Assembly (NCBI RefSeq): GCF_009911265.1
Contig: NZ_QXXA01000005.1
Coordinates: 124,001-188,000, forward strand
DNA: 64,000 nucleotides
Direction of reading: 5' to 3'
DNA from: Senegalia massiliensis
GTDB lineage: Bacteria; Bacillota; Clostridia; Tissierellales; SIT17
How positions within the stretch are numbered: position 1 is the first letter of the stretch; each line of letters begins with the position of its first letter. The translations under genes and the position numbers were made by a program. Shown here piece by piece: positions 56,217 to 64,000 of this stretch. The notes under the pieces are model-generated. The model was not told the DNA's origin, did no database searches, and saw only the letters and a list, made by a program, of their open reading frames with translations.

Positions 56217-57341
56217 TTAGGCCTTTTGTTTTACTTTTGAAAAATAGACTCCTAAAAGTAGAAATGCTACTCCAAATAATATTTGAATAATTAATTCATA
56301 TCTTATATCACTTAATGACGATATATCCATATTATTTATTTTTATATAATAATATGTGGGAAAAAACTTAGCTATTGTTATAACTTTTTCACTTAAATAT
56401 TCTACTGGAACCATCACTCCTGATATAAATGCAGTACCAAGAGATAATACAGTACTTAATCCATTAATTATAAATCTACTTTTAGTTAAATTATTGATTA
56501 AAAAAGTAAGACATAATATAGCAAATGAAAATATACTTACATTTACAATATATTTTGTGAAATTAACTTCTTCTAAATGCTGTCCTTTTAAAACTATACT
56601 TCCTATTACAAATAATCCTGTGATAATTACTCCAAGTGTAATTTGACCTAAATACATTTCTTTATTATAGTTTAAAAATTTCTTAGATGATATTTTTGTT
56701 CTATTTTCTAATTTTTCATCTTTAAATTCAGTCATTATAAGTCCCATCACTGCTATATAAATAGCTGTTATAATATATGCAGTAAAATTAAAATAATATT
56801 TAAACCAAATATTAGCTGAATTATTGACATCAGAAGATTTTTCTAATATTTCTACATTAATATTCTCTTTTAATGCATTATTTATAGTCTCAGTTTTAAA
56901 CTCACCACTTACCTTACTTGCATTTGCAAATATAAGATATTTATTTATTTCATTTTCTATTTGTATAGAACTTATCTTTCTATCATCTTTTATAACTTCC
57001 AGTGACTTTTGTTTTCCCTTTACATTTTCTTCAAAATCACTTGGTATTATAATAGCTGCATCTATTTGTTGCAAAAATATTTGTTCTTTTATTTCTTTAA
57101 TATCATTTTTTAGATTCACTATATTATTATTTTCATCTAAATAATTTTTTAACCCTCTAGATAAATCAGTATTAGAATCATCTACAATAGCTATATCAAG
57201 TTTTGTTTCATCAAATGTAATCTCTTTATTTTCTGTATCTATACCATTAATTATTGAAAGCATGAAAAATATAACTGCATATGATAATATTATCATTTTA
57301 TGCCTAAGAGCAGTTTTTAAAAAATACTTATATACTATCAT
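56217..57341 (-). CDS. ABC-2 type transporter permease
   Basis: A 374-residue permease with one N-terminal transmembrane helix (about 15-35), a ~140-residue extracytoplasmic domain and five C-terminal helices, the YhgE/ABC-2 plan. It forms the export channel with the second permease (14-base overlap) and the ATPase. Closing TMs include FSFAILCLTFLINNL and VITIAKFFPTYYYI. Cargo is unknown; such trios often export antimicrobials or lipids. Confidence 0.88.
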   Translation of the reverse strand: MIVYKYFLKTALRHKMIILSYAVIFFMLSIINGIDTENKEITFDETKLDIAIVDDSNTDLSRGLKNYLDENNNIVNLKNDIKEIKEQIFLQQIDAAIIIPSDFEENVKGKQKSLEVIKDDRKISSIQIENEINKYLIFANASKVSGEFKTETINNALKENINVEILEKSSDVNNSANIWFKYYFNFTAYIITAIYIAVMGLIMTEFKDEKLENRTKISSKKFLNYNKEMYLGQITLGVIITGLFVIGSIVLKGQHLEEVNFTKYIVNVSIFSFAILCLTFLINNLTKSRFIINGLSTVLSLGTAFISGVMVPVEYLSEKVITIAKFFPTYYYIKINNMDISSLSDIRYELIIQILFGVAFLLLGVYFSKVKQKA

Positions 57342-58380
57342 ATTGTCTCCTCCTTAAAAACACTAAAGATATAAGTGATAATATTAGAAAATAAGCTAAT
57401 AAAATGATTATACCTTCAAATATTCCATCAGTATTATTTAATAGATTAACCTTATATAAATTATTTGTAATTACTGCAATAGGATTTATCTTTGCTAGTA
57501 TAGGTACATATTTCTCTATCATTATTTTAATATTTGTATTAAATAGTCCTGATAATCCTGATAAAATAACCGTGAATGTAATAGCTATCATTGTTTTAAC
57601 GTTTATATTCTTATTGTTTGATACACCTATAAATATACCAAATACAATTCCAAATAAGTTACCTAAAATTATAAAAATAAGGCTGTATCCTATATTGGTT
57701 ATTAGATCTAATTTCATTATTAATTCTATAACAATAAATAATATAATATTAGATGTAAAGTTAAGTATAAGACCTACTATTATTCCAGCTAATAAAAAAG
57801 TTTTCTTTTTTATAGGTGTAGTATTTATTCTTGCTGCTACTTCTGATAAATTACTCTGGATGTAATGAACCACTTCTATTCCAGAATATATACCATATGT
57901 TGAAACCATTGCAATTAAAGAATAAAATATTACAAGTATACCATTTTCTTTTTGGTCTTTATCATTTATATAATCTACTTGAAAATCAAATTCTTCTATG
58001 GGTTTACCTAAAGCACTAGTTTGCACAATTTGGTCCAATATAGACTTAATTACAGTCTGATTAAGACCTGAATCATTTACAATTAAACTTAAATCCTTTT
58101 TAATAAATCCATCTATTTCTTCTTTTTCTAACTTCTCTTTTGATTCCCTATCTGAAATTTCTTCTACATTTAATATCTCTATATTTTGAAGTATAGATTT
58201 TATATTACTATCCTCTTCAACACCTACGTTTATTTTTTCTAAATTCACATTTGTAATTCCACTAAAAGCTATATAGAAAAATGTTACCATGATGATAGGA
58301 TAGAGAAGTGACCAGAATAAAAATCCTTTATCTCTAAAGCTATTTTTAGCTTGATATATAATATTTCTATATAAATCCAC
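57328..58380 (-). CDS. ABC-2 type transporter permease
   Basis: A 350-residue paralog-like permease: first helix about 20-40 (GFLFWSLLYPIIMVTFFYIA), a shorter extracytoplasmic domain and five more helices from about 150. It overlaps the ATPase gene by one base upstream and the next permease by 14 bases, so the trio is translationally coupled. Confidence 0.89.
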   Translation of the reverse strand: MDLYRNIIYQAKNSFRDKGFLFWSLLYPIIMVTFFYIAFSGITNVNLEKINVGVEEDSNIKSILQNIEILNVEEISDRESKEKLEKEEIDGFIKKDLSLIVNDSGLNQTVIKSILDQIVQTSALGKPIEEFDFQVDYINDKDQKENGILVIFYSLIAMVSTYGIYSGIEVVHYIQSNLSEVAARINTTPIKKKTFLLAGIIVGLILNFTSNIILFIVIELIMKLDLITNIGYSLIFIILGNLFGIVFGIFIGVSNNKNINVKTMIAITFTVILSGLSGLFNTNIKIMIEKYVPILAKINPIAVITNNLYKVNLLNNTDGIFEGIIILLAYFLILSLISLVFLRRRQYDSI

Positions 58381-59312
58381 TAGTCCCTCAGCTCCTTTCC
58401 AGTAAGCTCTAAGAATACATCATTTAATGTAGGTTGTCTTGAATATAACTTTTCATATGTTAAATTATTTTGTTTTATAAAATCTATTAAATTAGATAAA
58501 TTATTTACACCAGATTCAAATTTTATAATATAATCATTATCTTTCATTTCTATATCTAACACTTGGGGTATTTCTTTTATCTTTTCTAAAATTTCACCAT
58601 TAGTATCAATAAATCCTACTACTATTTTTTCTGTAGTTGTAATCATATTTTTCAACTCTTCATTTGAGCCAGATGCTATATTTCTTCCTCTATCCATTAT
58701 TATAATTCTATCGCATAATATTTCTGCCTCTTCCAAATAATGTGTTGTATAAATAATAGTGCTTCCATTTTTGTTTAATTTTTTTATACCTTCAAGTATA
58801 AAATTTCTACTTTGAGCATCTACTGCAACAGTTGGTTCATCTAAAAATATGAGTTTAGGTTTATGAACTATACCACAAGCTATATTTAATCTTCTTTTAA
58901 GACCACCACTTAACTTCTTTGGAAAAAATTTTGTATAATCTTTTAAACCTACAAATTCTATAGCTTCATTTACATATTTTTTTCTTTTTTCTTTATCATT
59001 TATATATAATCCACAAAAATAATCTATGTTTTCATCTACTGTTAAGTTTTCAAATACAGAAACTTCTTGAGGTACTACACCTATTTCCCTTTTTATATTG
59101 TAAGAATTAGGTGTCATCTTTTCTCCAAATATAGTAATTTCACCTTTGTCAAATTTAAGTAGAGACAATATTGAATTTATAGCTGTAGTTTTACCACATC
59201 CATTTGGACCAAGTAACCCTAGTATTTCCCCTTCTCTCACTTCCATATTAAAATGATCAAGAGCTATAAGCTCTTTATATCTTTTAACTACATTTTCTAC
59301 TTTTACAACCAT
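58380..59312 (-). CDS. ABC transporter ATP-binding protein
   Basis: A 310-residue ATPase with Walker A GLLGPNGCGKTTAINS, signature LSGGLKRRLNIA, Walker B KLIFLDEPTVAVD and the switch His in IIYTTHYLEEAE. The 80-residue C-terminal extension (EKIVVGFIDTNGEILEKIKE onward) is typical of DrrA-like exporters. It energises the two permeases and is divergent from a NarL-type two-component system. Confidence 0.94.
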   Translation of the reverse strand: MVVKVENVVKRYKELIALDHFNMEVREGEILGLLGPNGCGKTTAINSILSLLKFDKGEITIFGEKMTPNSYNIKREIGVVPQEVSVFENLTVDENIDYFCGLYINDKEKRKKYVNEAIEFVGLKDYTKFFPKKLSGGLKRRLNIACGIVHKPKLIFLDEPTVAVDAQSRNFILEGIKKLNKNGSTIIYTTHYLEEAEILCDRIIIMDRGRNIASGSNEELKNMITTTEKIVVGFIDTNGEILEKIKEIPQVLDIEMKDNDYIIKFESGVNNLSNLIDFIKQNNLTYEKLYSRQPTLNDVFLELTGKELRD

Positions 59313-59390
59313 CTATATCACCTCTTATATTTGTTAATACTATTGTACCAATCATATAAATTTTATTGTAGTGAATATTCTCATCACTTA

Positions 59391-59408
59391 ATATGACAAA
59401 TGTCATAT
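59391..59408. promoter_or_regulatory. Palindrome in the divergent ABC / two-component promoter region
   Basis: ATATGACAAATGTCATAT has perfect 8-base arms around AA. Symmetric sites like this suit dimeric NarL-type regulators, such as the one encoded at 60499-61101. Confidence 0.68.
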
Positions 59409-59452
59409 CATAAGTTATAATTATCATAAATAATCTTTTAAAGGGGATTTCT

Positions 59453-60502
59453 ATGAGGAGATTTTTAGAGAAACTAATTATAATAGTATTTTCGATTTAT
59501 TTTACATATAGTTTAAATAGTGAAAGAGATATAGCATTTTATTTTCTTATATCTATTATAATTTCAATATCACTAGATTTAATTTCTAAAAAAAATATTA
59601 AATATATAATTTATTTTTTATTTGTAGCTTTAACTTTTTATGATAATGTATTTTTGTATTATTTTCCTTTAATTCTCTACAATATCTATATTGACTTTAA
59701 AGGCAATTTCTTTTTATTTTTGCCATTATTATTTATAGATTTAACTCCTGTTATAATTATCTTATCTTTTGTGTCAATGTATCTTTCAATATATACATAT
59801 AAATTAAATAAGGTACTAAATCAAAATAGAAAGGTACGGGATAAATTAAGAGAAGATACTCTTTACCTTAGAAAATATAATGAACAATTAAAAATAGATA
59901 AAGAAAAAAATATTCAAATAGCATTATTAGAAGAAAGAAATAGAATTTCTCGGGAAATACATGACTCTATAGGACATACAATAAGTAGTAGCCTTATTCA
60001 ACTAAAAGCTCTTAAATTATTAAATGGTGAAAATGTATCTAATGGCCTTGATACCCTTAGTGAAACCTTAGGTAGTGGTATGGATGATATAAGAAATAGC
60101 CTATATAATTTGAGAAATGAATCTTTAAATTTAAAACACAAAATAAATGAAATAATAAATGAAATGACAGGACTTGATATTAAACTTATATATAATATAG
60201 ATGAGAATTTAAATTATAAATTAAAATATGATATGTTATCAGTAGTTAAAGAAACTATAACAAATACAGTTAAACACTCTAATGCAAGTAATATGGAGAT
60301 AAAATTGTTAGATCAACCTAAATTTTATTCTATCATTATTAGTGATAATGGTACCAATATGAAAGATAAAATTGACATAGACGATGGAATAGGCCTTTAT
60401 TCTATGAATAAAATAGCAATAAAATATAACGGAATATTTAATTATAAATTTGAAGATGGATTTCGAATACATTTAACACTTATGAAAGGAAATGAAAAAT
60501 GA
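59453..60502 (+). CDS. NarL-type (HisKA_3) membrane sensor histidine kinase
   Basis: A 349-residue kinase with four or five N-terminal transmembrane helices and almost no extracytoplasmic domain, an intramembrane-sensing type. The phosphorylation block is EERNRISREIHDSIGHTISS near 165, and the ATPase region contains VKETITNTVKHSNASNMEIK and DDGIGLYSMNKIA. It overlaps the regulator gene by ATGA. It likely senses a membrane-active compound and induces the divergent ABC exporter. Confidence 0.92.
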   Translation: MRRFLEKLIIIVFSIYFTYSLNSERDIAFYFLISIIISISLDLISKKNIKYIIYFLFVALTFYDNVFLYYFPLILYNIYIDFKGNFFLFLPLLFIDLTPVIIILSFVSMYLSIYTYKLNKVLNQNRKVRDKLREDTLYLRKYNEQLKIDKEKNIQIALLEERNRISREIHDSIGHTISSSLIQLKALKLLNGENVSNGLDTLSETLGSGMDDIRNSLYNLRNESLNLKHKINEIINEMTGLDIKLIYNIDENLNYKLKYDMLSVVKETITNTVKHSNASNMEIKLLDQPKFYSIIISDNGTNMKDKIDIDDGIGLYSMNKIAIKYNGIFNYKFEDGFRIHLTLMKGNEK

Positions 60503-61101
60503 AAGTTATAATTATAGATGATGATCCTTTAGTAGTAAGTTCACTTAAAACTATAGTAGAAGCAAATAATATAGAAGTTTTAGCTGTAGGATATAGTGGA
60601 AGTGAAGCGGTAAACTTATATAATAAATATAGCCCTGATGTAGTTTTAATGGATATAAGAATGGAAAACTTATCTGGAATAAATGCAACTGAAGAAATAT
60701 TAAAATATGAAAGAGAAGCTAATATTCTTTTAATTACTACATTTAGAGATGATGAATACATAAAAAAGGCATTAGAACTAGGGTGTAAAGGATATATTTT
60801 AAAACAAAATATAGATAGTTTAATTCCTTCAATAGAAGCAGTGTATAAGGGAAATATGGTATTTGATAGTGAGATTGTATCTAATTTTAAGACTAATTCT
60901 AAAAAAGATATTGAAACTAATCTTTCAGATAGAGAAATCGATATTTTACTCCTTGTAGCAGAAGGCTTCAATAATAGAGAAATAGCGAAAAAATTATTCT
61001 TAAGTGAAGGTACTGTAAGAAATTATATTTCAAACATGCTAGATAAGCTAGATTTAAGAGATAGAACTCAACTTGCAATATATTATTATAGGGGGAGATA
61101 A
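60499..61101 (+). CDS. NarL/LuxR family response regulator
   Basis: A 200-residue regulator: receiver domain (1-120) with IDDDPLVVSSL and phospho-acceptor Asp in PDVVLMDIRMENLSG, and a LuxR helix-turn-helix (about 135-198) with LSDREIDILLLVAEGFNNRE and EGTVRNYISNMLDKL. It is the partner of the preceding kinase; its probable site is the palindrome at 59391-59408. Confidence 0.94.
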   Translation: MKVIIIDDDPLVVSSLKTIVEANNIEVLAVGYSGSEAVNLYNKYSPDVVLMDIRMENLSGINATEEILKYEREANILLITTFRDDEYIKKALELGCKGYILKQNIDSLIPSIEAVYKGNMVFDSEIVSNFKTNSKKDIETNLSDREIDILLLVAEGFNNREIAKKLFLSEGTVRNYISNMLDKLDLRDRTQLAIYYYRGR

Positions 61102-61845
61102 TTATCCCCCCTTTTCTATTAGATACTTCCAATATTTTTTTGGCATATTACTCCTTTGAAGTTTAGGATTAAACTTTTCTTTTATAGAGATAGATTTAAA
61201 ATACATCTTCCATAAATTTTGGTAGTCCTCTTCTTTTTCATTAAAGATTATATTTAAATCACCTTTTATTTCTCTTACAATCCATTCTTTTTTATTATAA
61301 AATACAGATATATTTCTTTTTTTATCATGAATTATGAAATTTTCATTAGATAGTCTTTTTATAAAATGTGGTGCAATTATTCCTACTAAATTGTAATCTG
61401 GCGAAATTTCTGCATATAATATATTATTTTTAAGTTCCTTAAAACGAATTAGTCCGGTCATTCTATGTCTTTCGTGACTTACTTTGTTATAAATACTTTC
61501 TATTTTAAATACCGCTTCGTTTGCTAAATTTAGTTCTATATCAGTGCCTATTTTAAATCCTAACCTAACAAAGTTCAGTATATCCATTTCTATACCATCT
61601 ATTTCTGATAAATAAGCATAATATATCTTTCTTAAGGCAGCAGGAGAAATCTTCTTATCTATTGCTTCATAGACTTTCTTTGCTTTTTTAGCATCTGTAT
61701 CTATTAATATTTCTTTTACTAAGAAATTATCTTCTCTTTTTTCATAAGAAAGTATTTTATCAGGTTTATCAGGAGTATAATATGCCTTGTATATTGCATT
61801 TAAAAGGCCATCAAATGAGCCATCATATATGTAATGATTTATCAT
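61102..61845 (-). CDS. DNA-metabolism protein of the TIGR03915 type, partner of the radical SAM gene
   Basis: A 247-residue protein starting MINHYIYDGSFDGLLNAIYK, with the later stretch HRMTGLIRFKELKNNILYAE and PHFIKRLSNENFIIHDKKRN. These are hallmarks of the family always encoded beside a putative DNA-modification/repair radical SAM protein. The biochemical role is unknown. The ATG at 61845 follows GGGTGGTTTTA and overlaps the radical SAM gene by 23 bases; a longer frame to 61905 is less likely. Confidence 0.88.
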   Translation of the reverse strand: MINHYIYDGSFDGLLNAIYKAYYTPDKPDKILSYEKREDNFLVKEILIDTDAKKAKKVYEAIDKKISPAALRKIYYAYLSEIDGIEMDILNFVRLGFKIGTDIELNLANEAVFKIESIYNKVSHERHRMTGLIRFKELKNNILYAEISPDYNLVGIIAPHFIKRLSNENFIIHDKKRNISVFYNKKEWIVREIKGDLNIIFNEKEEDYQNLWKMYFKSISIKEKFNPKLQRSNMPKKYWKYLIEKGG

Positions 61846-63097
61846 TAAAACCACCCATTTCCCAAAGAGATAACTGCTTTTCAAATATATTTCTATCCAA
61901 ACCATATATTAATTTTTTTCTAATCTTTTCTGGATTCATAGAACTCATTCCATAATATTTACCATTACAAGTTATGAAATATTTGGCCCTTTTAAGCACT
62001 ATATTTAATTTTTTCAAATTATCATAATTAAGTGGACCAAATTTTCTTGCAGCAACTATCCTTCTAGCTGATTTAACTCCTATGCCTGGTACTCTTAAAA
62101 GAGTATTGTAATCTGCCCTATTTATCTCTACAGGGAATATCCCAATATTTCTAAGCGCCCAATTACATTTTGGATCAAGAGACAAATCAAAATTAGGCAT
62201 ATTTTCATCCAATAGTTCATCTGCCTTAAATTTGTAAAATCTAAGTAACCAATCTGCTTGATATAATCTATTTTCTCTAATTACAGGTGGTGAATCTAAT
62301 ACAGGTAAATTAGGTGATTTCGCTACTGGTACATATGCAGAATAATACACTCTTTTTAAATTGTATCCATCATATAATCCTTCTGATAATTTAAGTATTT
62401 TTAGATCATTATCCTCAGTTGCTCCAACTATTAACTGAGTACTTTGTCCCCCTGGTACAAAAGAATTTGCATATTTAAATTTTTTCTTTTCTTCTCTCGT
62501 CTCTACTATTCTATTTCTAATATTTCCCATAGGGGTTAATATGCTCTTTTTAGTTTTATTTGGAGCAAGTAGTTTAAGTCCATTTTCAGAGGGTAATTCT
62601 ATATTTATGCTCATTCTATCTACATATAATCCTATTTCATCTATAATACGTTTATCTGCATGAGGTATGGCTTTTGTATGGATATAACCATTAAATCCTT
62701 CTACTTCCCTAAGCCTTTTTACTACATTTAATATAAGCTCCATTGTATGATTAGGTGATTTTATTATTGCAGAGCTTAGAAAAAGACCTTCTATATAATT
62801 TCTCCTATAAAAATTTATAGTCAAATCTACTATTTCATCAGGAGTAAGTGTTGCTCTTTCTAAATCATTTGATGATCTATTTACACAATATGCACAATCA
62901 TATATGCAATAATTTGTCATAAGTATTTTAAGTAGTGAAATACATCTTCCATCATCAGACCAACTATGACATATCCCATTTATACTAGCAGAACCTATGC
63001 CGCCTTTTTTATTTTTTCTACCACTTCCACTAGAAGAACAAGAAACATCATATTTTGCAGCATCAGAAAGTATTCTAAGTTTATCTAATACATCCAC
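61823..63097 (-). CDS. Putative DNA modification/repair radical SAM protein with C-terminal helix-hairpin-helix
   Basis: A ~424-residue enzyme. The radical SAM cluster motif C-X3-C-X2-C lies in TNYCIYDCAYCVNRSSNDL, near residue 70. The C-terminal ~90 residues hold helix-hairpin-helix DNA-binding elements, DYNTLLRVPGIGVKSARRIV. The family (TIGR03916 type) is presumed to act on DNA, but its reaction is not established. The start is the GTG at 63097 with AGAAAGAGGTGG upstream. A consensus promoter with a LexA box precedes it, so the operon is probably SOS-induced. Confidence 0.9.
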   Translation of the reverse strand: MDVLDKLRILSDAAKYDVSCSSSGSGRKNKKGGIGSASINGICHSWSDDGRCISLLKILMTNYCIYDCAYCVNRSSNDLERATLTPDEIVDLTINFYRRNYIEGLFLSSAIIKSPNHTMELILNVVKRLREVEGFNGYIHTKAIPHADKRIIDEIGLYVDRMSINIELPSENGLKLLAPNKTKKSILTPMGNIRNRIVETREEKKKFKYANSFVPGGQSTQLIVGATEDNDLKILKLSEGLYDGYNLKRVYYSAYVPVAKSPNLPVLDSPPVIRENRLYQADWLLRFYKFKADELLDENMPNFDLSLDPKCNWALRNIGIFPVEINRADYNTLLRVPGIGVKSARRIVAARKFGPLNYDNLKKLNIVLKRAKYFITCNGKYYGMSSMNPEKIRKKLIYGLDRNIFEKQLSLWEMGGFNDKSLHI

Positions 63098-63122
63098 AAA
63101 AACCACCTCTTTCTATAGGAAA

Positions 63123-63162
63123 ATTATACTATGTAAAAGGTGGTTTGTCAAACATATGTTCG
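63123..63162 (-). promoter_or_regulatory. Consensus promoter overlapped by a LexA (SOS) box
   Basis: On the minus strand TTGACA (63151-63146), 17 bases and TATAAT (63128-63123) form a perfect sigma-A promoter. CGAACATATGTTTG (63162-63149) matches the Gram-positive LexA consensus CGAACRNRYGTTYG and covers part of the -35 box, the position expected for repression. Confidence 0.9.
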
Positions 63163-63255
63163 TGTATGGTAGGTGGATGTTATATATGGTAAAATACAGA
63201 TAATATGTTAAACTGATGTTTCTGACCCACATTATAAAAAGAAAGATAGGTTTAA

Positions 63256-63582
63256 ATGATAATTGCTAAATATATACTATTTGCTTTATTTCTAGCTATA
63301 ATTGTTAACTATATTTTGATTATTAAATTAAAGAAACCATTTATACTCTCTATAGTTATGTCACTTACAATTATTCCCCATAAAACAATTGAAATGCTAA
63401 CATATAATTCAATTTATCCCCCAATAGAAAACATGAATTTCTATTTAAAGTTTAATCACATTGCTTATATGTATTTTTCCTTATTATTATTTGATATAAT
63501 ATTTGGTATTCTATATATAGTTTTGAAAAAAATAATAAAAAACAAGAAAAATCATCATAGTAATTTTATTTTCTATATTTAA
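63256..63582 (+). CDS. Small hypothetical membrane protein
   Basis: A 108-residue frame with three or four hydrophobic segments (about 4-22, 30-45 and 68-92) and a Lys-rich C-terminus. AGATAGG lies seven bases before the ATG. No family was recognised and no neighbour supports it, so this is a tentative gene. Confidence 0.5.
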   Translation: MIIAKYILFALFLAIIVNYILIIKLKKPFILSIVMSLTIIPHKTIEMLTYNSIYPPIENMNFYLKFNHIAYMYFSLLLFDIIFGILYIVLKKIIKNKKNHHSNFIFYI

Positions 63583-64000
63583 TGTATAAATGTAGATTTA
63601 TATTCTATAAGAAAATTTATATAGTCTTATAAGTAAAGAAGAGCAAGAATAATCTAACTATAAATATAATATAGTATGATATGTTAGAGTTTAGGTAGTA
63701 GTGGATATCTTATATTTAAACATTGGTCATTTCTAGCTTTTGGAGTAATAACAAGTAGTATTATATTGATAAGAGGTAATTAAGTAGAGATTATTTATAT
63801 TAAAAAAATTTAATAGATAAAAGGTGTTTCATTATGGTAAGAGTAATGAGAAGTGTTTTATCCATAGAAATTTAAGTAAATTTTATATTTTATTATAACT
63901 AGTATTTTGGACTCTATAGGAGTATAATATAATTAGGTTTTTTTAAAGTTTTTTAAAGAATTGTTTTATCTTTCTTTAAATTTTACTATATATTATAAGG
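63583..64000. other. Region without recognisable genes
   Basis: AT-rich sequence to the window end. Only a 13-codon frame near 63834 (MVRVMRSVLSIEI) with AAAGGTG upstream was seen; it is too short to call. Confidence 0.5.

Noticed and set aside
57404..57865. Plus-strand 153-codon frame
   Set aside because: Lies entirely antisense to an ABC-2 permease gene and shows the complementary hydrophobic bias expected of such shadows.
63834..63875. 13-codon ORF MVRVMRSVLSIEI
   Set aside because: Too short, no conserved context; could be chance despite AAAGGTG upstream.

Overview
The window is AT-rich DNA with dense, mostly minus-strand operons, strong AGGAGG-type ribosome sites and many TTG/GTG starts. 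Gene content is that of an anaerobic, amino-acid- and amine-fermenting low-GC Gram-positive (Clostridia/Tissierellia type): an ethanolamine microcompartment operon in the Clostridioides difficile order, lysine-fermentation enzymes, a type I-B CRISPR-Cas locus with a C. difficile-like repeat end, an iron-sulfur flavoprotein and a siroheme reductase. The genus is inferred from gene content only. No rRNA, tRNA or intact transposon was recognised.

Layout. (1) 1-8973, minus: ethanolamine utilisation, eutG-S-P-V-W-A-B-C-L-M (eutM is cut by the window edge). Two leaders, before eutS and before eutA, carry paired hexaloop hairpins expected for the EutV ANTAR antiterminator. (2) 9155-11515, plus: CBS/DRTGG-type manganese pyrophosphatase and a TetR regulator. 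(3) 11578-17218, minus: six-gene acyl-CoA cluster (small membrane protein, Na+/solute symporter, MaoC hydratase, acyl-CoA ligase, atypical KAS-III-like protein, iron-sulfur flavoprotein) behind a consensus promoter. (4) 17445-20833: nitroreductase; then a minus-strand set of rhomboid protease, VanZ-like protein, a Card1/Can2-like CARF nuclease and a YdbC/PC4 protein. (5) 21058-27518, minus: PAS-AAA-Fis sigma-54 activator followed by thiolase, BKACE, cyclase-family hydrolase and a symporter fused to two predicted winged helices; a textbook -24/-12 promoter precedes the thiolase. (6) 27840-38814: PepSY lipoprotein, a 32-repeat CRISPR array and cas6-8b-7-5-3-4-1-2. (7) 39458-44268, minus: GDPD phosphodiesterase, OmpR-type two-component pair, then kal, kce and a small transaldolase. 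(8) 44334-49144: LysR regulator divergent from a CoA-disulfide reductase-rhodanese, a siroheme/ferredoxin reductase and a YeiH-type exporter. (9) 49165-56144, minus: metallopeptidase-TPR and membrane protein, then RND efflux pair with TetR regulator and its likely operator. (10) 56217-61101: ABC-2 exporter divergent from a NarL-type two-component system. (11) 61102-63097, minus: paired DNA-metabolism radical SAM genes whose consensus promoter is overlapped by a LexA/SOS box. A small membrane ORF and an empty 418-base tail end the window.

How they fit. Ethanolamine is sensed by EutW, EutV then lets RNA polymerase through the leaders, and EutBC cleaves ethanolamine inside a shell of EutS/L/M, with EutG reducing acetaldehyde. 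The sigma-54 unit looks like an inducible catabolic operon for an unknown beta-keto acid. The kal-kce pair handles steps of lysine fermentation but is separated from the rest of that pathway. The least conventional items are the symporter-winged-helix fusion, the KAS-III-like protein lacking its canonical His and Asn, the CARF nuclease with no type III CRISPR genes nearby, and the SOS-controlled radical SAM pair.
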